29,395 nucleotides of DNA from JADJQU01 sp035490315 (GTDB taxonomy: Bacteria; Planctomycetota; UBA1135; GCA-002686595), in NCBI GenBank assembly GCA_035490315.1, contig DATHET010000306.1, positions 1 through 29,395 on the forward strand, read 5' to 3'. Of the stretch, positions 22,218 through 29,395 are shown piece after piece. How positions within the stretch are numbered: position 1 is the first letter of the stretch; the number at the start of each line of letters is the position of its first letter. The notes beneath the pieces were generated by a model. That model made no database searches, had not been told where the DNA came from, and saw only the letters and a list, made by a program, of their open reading frames with translations. A program made the translations under genes and the position numbers.

Positions 22218-23222
22218 ATGGTGCACATCCTCGGACGGCAGACCGACCTGGCGCAGCGCGAGCCGCGGTCGGGCGAGCAGAGGCTCGACGATGTGCTGCG
22301 CCGCTGGTCGCTCGAGGGCAACGGCGAGTGGCTCGACGACGGCGTCCGGCGAGGCGAGGCCTTCCTGCAAGTTTCAGCGGCGAGCGTCGGCTCCGTCCTC
22401 GCTTGGGAGCTCGATCGCATCCAGGCCGCGGGCTATGTCGCGGTCGGTCCGTATTGGTTGCCGGCGTCGTGGCATCGCGATGGCGAGTCGTATCGACGCG
22501 TGCTCCGCCTCGTCGCCGAGTTCGTGTTGGCGCTGCCCGCGGGCACTGCGGCGGGCGATGACATGTACGTGCCGAAAGCGCGCGGCGAGCTCGAGCCGAT
22601 GCTCGCGTTGTGGCCGCAGGTCGTGGCGCTGCCGATGACTACCGGTTTGAGCATGGACGAGTTGATCGTCGGTCGCGCGTTTCCGGTGCATCCGCTCGGC
22701 GTAGTCCTGCAGCCGGCCTGGGCCGATGGACGGATGTGCTCGCCGGCGGAATTCTTTTTCCACGACCTCGACCACGCGCGTTTCAAGGTCAGAGAAGATC
22801 TGCTGGCGCTCGGCGTCGAAATCGAGGACGCCTATCGCGATGGAACGACGATCGATCCGGCGAACGGAAAGCACCGCGTGATCCTGAGCGGGGCGAGGGA
22901 TCGAATAGGTCCTGTGTTGTGGCAAGCATCCGTGGGACGGCACGACCTGGCGCGACGTCTGCTCGCTTCGATCTCCGCTGAGCCGGATCGCGATCTCGCC
23001 GCCGCGGCACGCTGGCTCGCCTTCGAGCTGTTGCACGAGAAGAGCTTGCCTCTCGACACGTGTGTGCTGCGGCGCGAGCTTGCGTCGACGGCGCACGTGG
23101 ACAAGCTGCGAGCGAAGTGCGCCAGCGGTTTCTATGCTGCGGAGGCACCGGCGATGGCGACGATCGATCGACTCGACGACGCAAGGCACTGGCTCGACCG
23201 ATTCTTCGAGGCGCAGCGGTGA
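22218..23222 (+). CDS. Protein of unknown function with FFxHDxDHAR motif
   Basis: This 334-residue soluble protein has no signal or membrane segment. Its most striking feature is SPAEFFFHDLDHARFKVRED at about 175-194, in which His182, Asp183 and His186 could bind a metal ion. Other notable stretches are GPYWLPASWHRDGESYRR (about 78) and MTTGLSMDELIVGRAFPVHP (about 140). I do not know the family. The stop overlaps the start of the 2OG-Fe(II) oxygenase gene by 4 bp (GTGA), so the two are translationally coupled and probably act together. A GAGGG sequence touches the ATG, which is too close for ideal binding; GTG at 22221 would also be possible. Confidence 0.75.
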   Translation: MVHILGRQTDLAQREPRSGEQRLDDVLRRWSLEGNGEWLDDGVRRGEAFLQVSAASVGSVLAWELDRIQAAGYVAVGPYWLPASWHRDGESYRRVLRLVAEFVLALPAGTAAGDDMYVPKARGELEPMLALWPQVVALPMTTGLSMDELIVGRAFPVHPLGVVLQPAWADGRMCSPAEFFFHDLDHARFKVREDLLALGVEIEDAYRDGTTIDPANGKHRVILSGARDRIGPVLWQASVGRHDLARRLLASISAEPDRDLAAAARWLAFELLHEKSLPLDTCVLRRELASTAHVDKLRAKCASGFYAAEAPAMATIDRLDDARHWLDRFFEAQR

Positions 23223-24178
23223 TCCCGCGGTTCGAGCTGGGTACGACGACTCCGCGGGAAGTCCACGACGCCCTCGCGCATTCCGGAACGATGCTGATCC
23301 GCGACACCAGCGCGAGCGCGCGCTGCAACCAGGCACTCGCCGATGCCGCTGCCTTCTTCGCCTTGCCGCAAGCGAGCAAGGACGCGCTCGACATCCGCCG
23401 CTCGCCGCACTTCCGCGGCTACAGCACGATGCAAAACGAGCGCGACTGGCGCGAGCAGATCCACTTCGGGCGCGAGACTGGCGCGGCTGGCGATGATCCG
23501 CCGTTCCTGAAATTGGAAGGCCCGAATCTGTGGCCGCCGGATGCGGCCTGGCGCGCTCGCATGCTCGAGTATCTGGCGGCAGTCGAAGCCATGGGCAAGC
23601 GTCTGCTTGCCTTGGTCGCGGAGAGCCTGGCGCTCCCGCCCGCATCGTTCACGGGCGCCACTCCTCCTTATCTATTGATGAAGCTGATCTGCTACCACGC
23701 GCAGCCCGACGTCGCGGCGCCGCGGCAGGGCGTTGCGGCGCACCTGGACTTCAGCTGGATCACCTTGACCCTGCAGGACGACACCGGCGGGCTGGAAGTC
23801 ATGCTCCCCGATGGCAAGTGGTATTCCGTGGAGCCCCGGCCCGCGACCTGGCTGGTCAACGTCGGCGAGCTGCTGCAGTTCGCAACCGCCAACACGTTTC
23901 CCGCGACCCCGCATCGCGTCGTCAATCCGTCGACGCGGCGCTCGAGGATCTCGATTCCGGTGTTCGTGAATCCCAGCATGGGAGCGAAGGTGAGTCGACT
24001 TCCCGTGCGCGAGGTTTCCGCTTCGGTGGCGCCGCGTGCCCATGTGCACCGCGTGCTCGCCCCCGATCGACCGCCGACCTCCTTCGACTTCGGCGAAGCA
24101 GAGTGGCGCCGCAAGGGCCTGAACATCTGGTGCGAGGCCTGCGTCGGAGACGGCGAACGAGAGCCCTCGGGCGCCTGA
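23219..24178 (+). CDS. Isopenicillin-N-synthase-like 2-oxoglutarate/Fe(II) oxygenase
   Basis: The product has 319 residues, a normal length for this family. The iron ligands are the HxD pair His175/Asp177 (AAHLDFSWITLTLQDD) and His232 (ATPHRVVNP), and the Arg-x-Ser pair 243-245 (RSRISIPVF) would bind 2-oxoglutarate. The N-terminal part has the family's typical sequence (AAAFFALPQASKDAL, RGYST). The GTG start at 23219 overlaps the preceding stop as GTGA; an earlier in-frame start at 23060 would run far into the upstream gene. The substrate cannot be told from sequence. Family members hydroxylate or close rings in small molecules, gibberellins or peptides. After its stop, 128 bp without a recognisable gene separate it from the converging kinase gene. 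Confidence 0.92.
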   Translation: MIPRFELGTTTPREVHDALAHSGTMLIRDTSASARCNQALADAAAFFALPQASKDALDIRRSPHFRGYSTMQNERDWREQIHFGRETGAAGDDPPFLKLEGPNLWPPDAAWRARMLEYLAAVEAMGKRLLALVAESLALPPASFTGATPPYLLMKLICYHAQPDVAAPRQGVAAHLDFSWITLTLQDDTGGLEVMLPDGKWYSVEPRPATWLVNVGELLQFATANTFPATPHRVVNPSTRRSRISIPVFVNPSMGAKVSRLPVREVSASVAPRAHVHRVLAPDRPPTSFDFGEAEWRRKGLNIWCEACVGDGEREPSGA

Positions 24179-24306
24179 ACGGAGCGATCGCGGCCGCTGG
24201 GACAGGTTTCTTTGCGACAATCCGGGCCGCGCAGCTCCAGCTCACCGTCGAGCGCCAGGAAACCTACGCACGACTGTACGCCGCCGCCGGTCTGCCCTGA
24301 GCCTGG

Positions 24307-27150
24307 CTACTTCGAGTGGCCCTCGAGCCATTCCTTCGCGTAGCTCTCGAAAGCCGGCGTGCCGTACAGCGGCTTGGGATCCGTGAACTCGTGCAGGTCG
24401 GCCTTGACCGGCCGCCCGAGCTCGATCGAACGGCGCATGTAGGCCACGGCGCGCGCGACGTGATTATCGATCTTCCGCTCGCGCTCCTCGGGGTCGAGCT
24501 GCGTATCTGAGCGCAAAGCCTCGACGGCGTGGACACTGTTGCGCATCGCGTTCCACTGCACGCGCGCATCCTTCGGCGAGGCCGCGATCGCGACTTTCAT
24601 GCTCGCATCGGATGCCTCGAAGTCGCCGTTCTCGCGCTGAATCACGGCGAGCATCGCGCAATGCCCGACGTAGGCCGCGACGAATTCGAGATTGTCCGGA
24701 GCGAGGGAGCGGGCCCTGTTCTGCGACTCGAGCGCGATGTGCACCAGATCGATCGCTCCGTCGACGTCTCCCTGGTGACCGACCGGCGAGGCAAGATTCG
24801 CCTGCGACTGACCCAGGCGCGACCACAGCAAGGCGTCGTCGGGCGCGGCCTTGACCAGCTCGGTCAGGAGCTCGATCGAGCGGCGGTACAGCGGCTCGGC
24901 AGCCGTGTACTCGGCGCGCTGGTCGTGGCCGAGCGCGAGCTGGTTGTCGATCGTCGCGAGCTGGAGCTTGTTGCCCAGCGTGGCCGGAAAGGCCGCGACC
25001 AGGGCTTCGAGCAGCACCCGCGCTTCCTCGCACAATTCCTGGGCACGCTCGACGTTCTCGGCGCGGCGCTGGGCGCCGGCGAGGTTGTTCAGGGCTTCGG
25101 CGAGGGCGGCCTGTCGCAGCGGTTGATCGGGAGTGAGGGCGAGGGCATCTCGCGCGAGCTCGAGGCCGCGCTCGAGGGCCGTGATCGCCTCGACGTTGAC
25201 CGCGCCGGTCTCGGTGCGCCGCAGCAGGAACACTCCAAGCTCGTTCCAGCACACGAAGGCCAGCTCCAAGGCCGCGGGATCCTTGGGACGCGCCTTGTAG
25301 AAGGCATCCGCGGCTTCAGCCGCTTCGTGCATGGCCTTCGCGGCCACGGCGCCGCCTTCGCTGGCGGTGAGCCCGCGCGCACGCCCGAGCCGATTCTGGA
25401 TCGTCAGGCGGCCCAGCTCGTCGGAATCTCCGCTGCGCTCGCGCAGTTCGGCGAGCTTCGCGTCGATCCGATCGTGCAGGGCGAGAGCCTCCGCGCCGTG
25501 GCCGCCGGCGGACAGCTGCTCGGCCTGATTGCTGATCGAGTCGAGCAGCAAACCGCCCAGCTCGCGGTCGTCGGGATCGGCTCGACTCAGCGCGTCGAAG
25601 CCCGCCGCGGCGCGCTCGAAGGCCTGGGCGCCCTCGACGTTGCGGCCGAGGTCGTGGAAGAGCTTCCCCAGGCGGAACTGGGCCTTGGCAACCTCGACCC
25701 GCGCGACGCGGTTCTCCGATTCATCGGCAGCGAATTCCTGCAGCAGCTTCACGGCATCCTCCAGGACAGCGCGGCGCACCGGCTCCAGGCGCGGAATGAA
25801 GCGCAGGTCGACTTCGCCGATGTGCGAGAGCATGCGGTCGACGGCGTCGAGGGCGCGCTTGAAGTTCCGCTCGGCGCGGTCGCGCTGGGCGGCGACGATG
25901 ATCGACGAGCGGTGCTGCTGCCAGGCGTAGAGCAGGGGAACGCCGATGACCAGCGCGCCGCCGAGCACCATGGCCGCCGCGCGAGCCGGACTGCGCTCGA
26001 CGAAGCGTCGCACGCGCCGCGCGACGCCGACGCGCCGCGCCTCGATCGGCCGGTGCGCGAGCAGGTTGCCGAGGTCGCGCGCGAAATCCGCCGCGCTCGC
26101 GTAGCGCCGCGCCGGATCGTGCTCCATCGCGGTCAAGCAGATCGTCTCGACTTCCCACGAGGCCTTGGGATTGAGCTCGCGCATGCGCCGCGGCGTGCCC
26201 AACTCGATTGCGCTCAGCATCTCGGTCTCGCTGCGGCCCTCGATCGCCGGTCGCAGGGTCAAGAGCTCGTACAGGGTCGCGCCCAGCGAATAGATGTCGC
26301 TGCGCGGGCCGATCGCGGCGGTGTCGCCGCGCGCCTGCTCGGGAGACATGTAGCGCAGCGAGCCGAGTTGCGCGCCCGAGCGAGTGAGGCCGGCGGCATT
26401 GTTCGACGCGGCCAGGCCGAAATCGAGCAGCACGGCGCGGCTGAGCCCGTCGCTGGTGACCAGGATGTTCGAGGGCTTGATGTCGCGGTGCACCACGCTG
26501 CGCTCGTGGGCGTGACCGAGGGCGTCGGCGACCTGGGCGATGACGCGCGAGCAGGCCTGCTCCCACGAGCCCTCGAAGAGGTAGCCGGCGTGGTCGGGAT
26601 CTGGCGCGAGGTCGGGCCCGCTGAGCGAGGCAATCGGGCGCGAGGCGAGACGTTCGAGGGTCGCGGCGAGGGTCTCGCCGCGCAGCAGGTCCATCGTGAA
26701 ATAGGGGATGCCGCTCGCTTCACCGACGGTGTGGATCGGGACGATCCCCGGGTGCTGGAGGCTGGCGACGATCTCGACTTCGCGGCGGAAGCGCTTGCGC
26801 GCGCCGGGGAAGAACAGGCACTCGGGGCGGATGATCTTCAGCGCGACTTCCCGTCCGAGGTCCTCCTGGACGGCGAGGTAGACCACGCCCATCCCGCCCG
26901 CGCCCAGTGGCTTCAACAATCGGAAGGGGCCGAGTCGTTCCGGCGGCTCGTCGGGGGAAGAATCGAGCAAGCCGGCGGCGCGCAGGGCTCCGATGCGCCG
27001 GCGCAGGCTCTCCGCGTTCGCTGGCTCGTCGCGCAGGAGCTTCTCCAGGCCTTCCTCGCCCTCGGATTCGAGGGCTTCGAGGGCGCGCTCGACGAGCTCG
27101 TCGAGCACTTCGTTCGAACGGGACGACTCCGAGACCATGGCGAGCCGCAT
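24307..27150 (-). CDS. Membrane-anchored serine/threonine protein kinase (PknB type) with C-terminal TPR-like region
   Basis: The product has 947 residues. Kinase domain at about 74-365: glycine loop GAGGMG (83-88), Lys105 in VALKII, catalytic loop HRDIKPSN (221-228), DFG (243-245), MSPEQARG (268-275) and SDIYSLG. The key residues are all present, so activity is expected. One helix (about 391-410, AAAMVLGGALVIGVPLLYAW) follows, then about 500 residues of helical repeats resembling tetratricopeptides (for example AQFRLGKLFHDLGR and AEALNNLAGAQRRAE). The N-terminal 70 residues are acidic and helical. The gene diverges from sigma fusion 3 with 73 bp between the starts. Kinase/ECF pairing is described for planctomycetes and makes a shared pathway likely. 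ATG at 27138 is an alternative start. Confidence 0.95.
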   Translation of the reverse strand: MRLAMVSESSRSNEVLDELVERALEALESEGEEGLEKLLRDEPANAESLRRRIGALRAAGLLDSSPDEPPERLGPFRLLKPLGAGGMGVVYLAVQEDLGREVALKIIRPECLFFPGARKRFRREVEIVASLQHPGIVPIHTVGEASGIPYFTMDLLRGETLAATLERLASRPIASLSGPDLAPDPDHAGYLFEGSWEQACSRVIAQVADALGHAHERSVVHRDIKPSNILVTSDGLSRAVLLDFGLAASNNAAGLTRSGAQLGSLRYMSPEQARGDTAAIGPRSDIYSLGATLYELLTLRPAIEGRSETEMLSAIELGTPRRMRELNPKASWEVETICLTAMEHDPARRYASAADFARDLGNLLAHRPIEARRVGVARRVRRFVERSPARAAAMVLGGALVIGVPLLYAWQQHRSSIIVAAQRDRAERNFKRALDAVDRMLSHIGEVDLRFIPRLEPVRRAVLEDAVKLLQEFAADESENRVARVEVAKAQFRLGKLFHDLGRNVEGAQAFERAAAGFDALSRADPDDRELGGLLLDSISNQAEQLSAGGHGAEALALHDRIDAKLAELRERSGDSDELGRLTIQNRLGRARGLTASEGGAVAAKAMHEAAEAADAFYKARPKDPAALELAFVCWNELGVFLLRRTETGAVNVEAITALERGLELARDALALTPDQPLRQAALAEALNNLAGAQRRAENVERAQELCEEARVLLEALVAAFPATLGNKLQLATIDNQLALGHDQRAEYTAAEPLYRRSIELLTELVKAAPDDALLWSRLGQSQANLASPVGHQGDVDGAIDLVHIALESQNRARSLAPDNLEFVAAYVGHCAMLAVIQRENGDFEASDASMKVAIAASPKDARVQWNAMRNSVHAVEALRSDTQLDPEERERKIDNHVARAVAYMRRSIELGRPVKADLHEFTDPKPLYGTPAFESYAKEWLEGHSK

Positions 27151-27223
27151 TCTCCCTCAAGTCAGCCGGGAATGGGAATTACGGGCACGTTCCCCCGCGC
27201 GACTGCATCTTGAAGCAGACGTC
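27151..27223. promoter_or_regulatory. Shared 73-bp divergent spacer of kinase and sigma fusion 3
   Basis: This spacer must hold the start signals of both genes unless one transcript begins inside the other gene. It has CGGGAA and TTCCCC arms about 20 bp apart and CTCAAG/CTTGAAG near its ends, both imperfect. I cannot place -35 and -10 boxes. A common regulator acting on both genes would be simple to explain here. Confidence 0.4.
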
Positions 27224-29395
27224 ATGGGCGAAACACCTCGGATCGACGCGCTGCTCGAGAACGCGACCTGGCTGCGCGGGCTCGCGCGGCAGATGCTGGC
27301 CGACCGCGGGCTGGCTGACGATGCCGTGCAGGAGACCTGGATCGCCGCCCTGGACGCGCCCGCCGATCTGCGGGCGCAGCGACCCTGGCTCGCGCGGGTG
27401 CTGCGCAACTTCGCGCTGCAGCAGGGACGCTCCGAGAAGGCGCGGGCTCGGCGTGAGCAGCAGGTCGCGCGCGGCGAGGGCCTGCCTTCGACCGACGAGA
27501 CGGTCGCGCGCGCCGAGCTCCACGCGAAGCTGGTCGCGGCGGTGCTGGCTCTCGAAGAGCCCTACCGCACGACGATCCTCTGGCGCTACTTCGAGGGACT
27601 GAGCGCCGAGGAAATCGCGCGCCGCGCGCGCATCGATCCGGGCACGGTGCGCAGCCGCGTCACGCGCGCGCGGGAAAAACTGCGCGCGGCGTTGATGGCG
27701 AATGGCGGCGAGGCTCCCGAGCGCTGGCTCGCGGCCCTGCTGCCGATCGGCGCGCGTCCAATTGCAATTTCGACCAGCATCGCCACGGGAACTCTCGCGG
27801 GAGCAGGAGGCAGTCTGATGGGCGTGAAACTTGTCGCTGGCGTCGGCGTCCTGGCGCTTGTCGCGGCCGTGTTGCTTTGGCGCGAGCGCGGCGCGAGCGA
27901 AGCGGCTTCACCAGAGGTCGCGGCTGCGAGGACGACCTCGGATCCGGCGGGGAATGCGCGCGACTCGCTGGTTCCGGCCGCGCCGACGCAGGCCGAGCGA
28001 GTCGCGGCTCCCGTGGCCGGCGCAGCAGCCGAGGCCAGCGCGAAGACCGGCGCGCCGATGTGGCGCGGCATCGTGCTCAGCGAGGATGGCAGGACGCCGA
28101 TCGACGGCGCGCAGGTGATCTGCAAGCGCGGCACCGAGCTCCACTCGTCCATCAGCGCGGCCGAGCGCGAGCTCACGAAGCAGGTCACGCGCTCGGATGC
28201 CTCGGGCGGTTTCCAGCTCCCGGCCTCGTCCGACGCCAAGGACGGGCTGTGGGTCGAGGCCGAGGGCTTCTTCCGTTTCAGTCTCTCGGCCGGCGATCTT
28301 CCGCGCGACGGTGCGACGCCGATCGAGGTGGTGCTCGCGCCGCTGGGCGTGCTCGAGCTCGAGGTCGTCGACGACGACTCGAATCCGCACGCCGATCTGG
28401 CTGTGGAGTGCTCGATCACCATGAACCGCGGCTCGCAGGAGTTCATGTGGGGCTTCCGCCGGCAGTTCGACGCGGGAAGGACGGATTCCGCGGGTCGGTT
28501 GAGGATCGCCGACCTGCCTTGCGGCATGCCGATCGGCTTGAGGTATGGCGACCGCGCCTGGAGTCCCAACTTCCTGGGCACGGTGCACATCGATCCGCAC
28601 CTGCGCGTGCTGCACTATCCGGTGAAGCTGGCGCGCACGGCCAAGATTCTGGGCACCCTCGTGCGCGCGGACAAGCGTCCAGCGGCTGGAGTGAGCATCG
28701 AGTGGCAGCACTATCCCCTTGGCTGGGGGGAGCCGACGCGCTCGGAATCCTTCGAGGACGGCCGCTTCGAGTTTCCAGAGGTCAAGCCGCAACCCGGCGA
28801 GCTGCACTTCGATGTTCCGGGGTTCGAGCCGCGCAAGCTCGAGCCGAGCATCGGAGAGACCATCGACCTGGGCACGATCGAGGTTCCCGACGTCGCCGCG
28901 CTCGGCGGCCGACTCGTCAGTCGCTGGATCCCGGCCGAGCAACTCGGTGAAGCCTTGTCCGACATCGAAGTGCGCGCCTTCCGCGGCGGGCGCGCGCTTT
29001 CGGAATTCGCCTCGAACAGCGGCGCGCTGCGGCGCGACGGCGCGGAATTCCAGGGAAGCATGACCGCTGGACCTTTGGAATTGCTGGTGACCCGCGGTGG
29101 CACCTGGTACCCGGGGATTCCTTTCCAGGGCGAGATCCTCGCGCGTCTGGACTTGCCCGGCGCGCGCACGGGCCTCGAGATCATCATCGACGCGAATGCG
29201 GGAGCGCTGGAAGTCGCCCTCGGAGAGGATCGCCCCGCGGAAGGCGAGGCCTTGAGTGCGAGTCTCTTCGCGCAGAGCGGCGACGACGCGGCGCAGCGCG
29301 GCCTCGCGATGCACGGCCTGCCCGACAGCGAAGGACGGGTGCGATTCGCGCCGATCCCACCGGGGCGCTACCGCTGCGTGCTCGGTTTTCGATCG
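27224..29395 (+). CDS. ECF sigma factor fused to a transmembrane helix and carboxypeptidase-regulatory-like repeats (sigma fusion 3, runs off the window)
   Basis: The frame is open for 724 codons to the window end, so the C-terminus is missing. Region 2 is at about 15-75 (WLRGLARQMLADRGLADDAV, QETWIAAL, RPWLARVLRNFA). Region 4 is at about 100-155 (EPYRTTILWRYFEGLSAEE, ARIDPGTVRSRVTRAREKL). The helix is at about 201-219 (VKLVAGVGVLALVAAVLLW), preceded by Met199, and AGGAGG stands 7 nt before this Met codon at 27818. The tail has several regulatory beta repeats (MWRGIVLSEDGRTPIDGAQV, KILGTLVRADKRPAAGVSIE). The start at 27224 aligns with the N-termini of sigma fusions 1 and 2. Its neighbour on the opposite strand is the kinase. 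Confidence 0.9.
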   Translation, partial: MGETPRIDALLENATWLRGLARQMLADRGLADDAVQETWIAALDAPADLRAQRPWLARVLRNFALQQGRSEKARARREQQVARGEGLPSTDETVARAELHAKLVAAVLALEEPYRTTILWRYFEGLSAEEIARRARIDPGTVRSRVTRAREKLRAALMANGGEAPERWLAALLPIGARPIAISTSIATGTLAGAGGSLMGVKLVAGVGVLALVAAVLLWRERGASEAASPEVAAARTTSDPAGNARDSLVPAAPTQAERVAAPVAGAAAEASAKTGAPMWRGIVLSEDGRTPIDGAQVICKRGTELHSSISAAERELTKQVTRSDASGGFQLPASSDAKDGLWVEAEGFFRFSLSAGDLPRDGATPIEVVLAPLGVLELEVVDDDSNPHADLAVECSITMNRGSQEFMWGFRRQFDAGRTDSAGRLRIADLPCGMPIGLRYGDRAWSPNFLGTVHIDPHLRVLHYPVKLARTAKILGTLVRADKRPAAGVSIEWQHYPLGWGEPTRSESFEDGRFEFPEVKPQPGELHFDVPGFEPRKLEPSIGETIDLGTIEVPDVAALGGRLVSRWIPAEQLGEALSDIEVRAFRGGRALSEFASNSGALRRDGAEFQGSMTAGPLELLVTRGGTWYPGIPFQGEILARLDLPGARTGLEIIIDANAGALEVALGEDRPAEGEALSASLFAQSGDDAAQRGLAMHGLPDSEGRVRFAPIPPGRYRCVLGFRS

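Noticed and set aside
24179..24306. Short open frame (GAIAAAGTGFFATIRAAQ...) after the oxygenase gene
   Set aside because: It has no start codon of its own after the oxygenase stop; it is the tail of an overlapping shadow frame.
24529..27213. 894-codon open frame on the plus strand opposite the kinase
   Set aside because: It is the antisense shadow of a kinase with all catalytic motifs.
1..29395. tRNA, rRNA, integrase or phage genes
   Set aside because: I looked for and did not see tRNA-like cloverleaf ends, rRNA core sequences, or recombinase motifs.

Overview
The window is GC-rich, densely coding DNA that most resembles a Planctomycetota chromosome. This placement is inferred from protein architecture, not from a marker gene. 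The pointers are three ECF sigma factors each fused in one polypeptide to a transmembrane helix and a long carboxypeptidase-regulatory-like tail, a large PknB-type kinase with a C-terminal TPR-like region next to one of those sigma genes, and three exported proteins that share the same C-terminal domain of exactly 144 residues. I see no rRNA, tRNA, CRISPR array, integrase or transposase.

Layout. Positions 1-539 hold no convincing gene but contain nested inverted repeats: three copies of a 42-bp element and a perfect 36-bp-arm palindrome. An exported propeller-like protein (540-1877, minus) diverges from sigma fusion 1 (2159-5218, plus). Next on the plus strand come a 209-bp spacer with a diverged direct repeat, a second exported protein with the 144-residue domain (5428-6552), a Tat-type lipoprotein (6610-7560) and a small unknown protein (7584-8081). 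This last gene converges on an M13 metallopeptidase (8168-10228, minus) across a strong hairpin. Two tandem paralogues with a membrane anchor and a beta-helix-like region (10416-11636 and 11736-12977, plus) then converge on an RCC1-repeat exported protein (13060-15333, minus) across a hairpin built from two copies of the 42-bp element.

A minus-strand block follows. In transcription order it holds a small outer-membrane barrel-like lipoprotein (22017-21316), sigma fusion 2 (21246-18103), a sigma-less paralogue of that protein's membrane and extracytoplasmic part (18050-15441), and the RCC1 protein. On the plus strand, a protein of unknown function (22218-23222) overlaps by 4 bp an isopenicillin-N-synthase-like 2OG-Fe(II) oxygenase (23219-24178). 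The kinase (27150-24307, minus) and sigma fusion 3 (27224 to the window end, plus) diverge from a 73-bp spacer.

The main biological theme is envelope-linked signalling. The sigma domains must act in the cytoplasm, yet each is joined through one predicted helix to a 500-820-residue tail that should lie outside the membrane. Each would therefore be a one-protein version of a sigma/anti-sigma pair. A sigma-less paralogue sits next to one fusion, and possible internal starts lie just before the helix in the others. The second theme is a family of exported proteins with unrelated N-terminal regions joined to one C-terminal domain that looks like a sorting or surface-anchoring module. In two of the three genes, the stop codon is followed at identical spacing by the same palindromic repeat arm.
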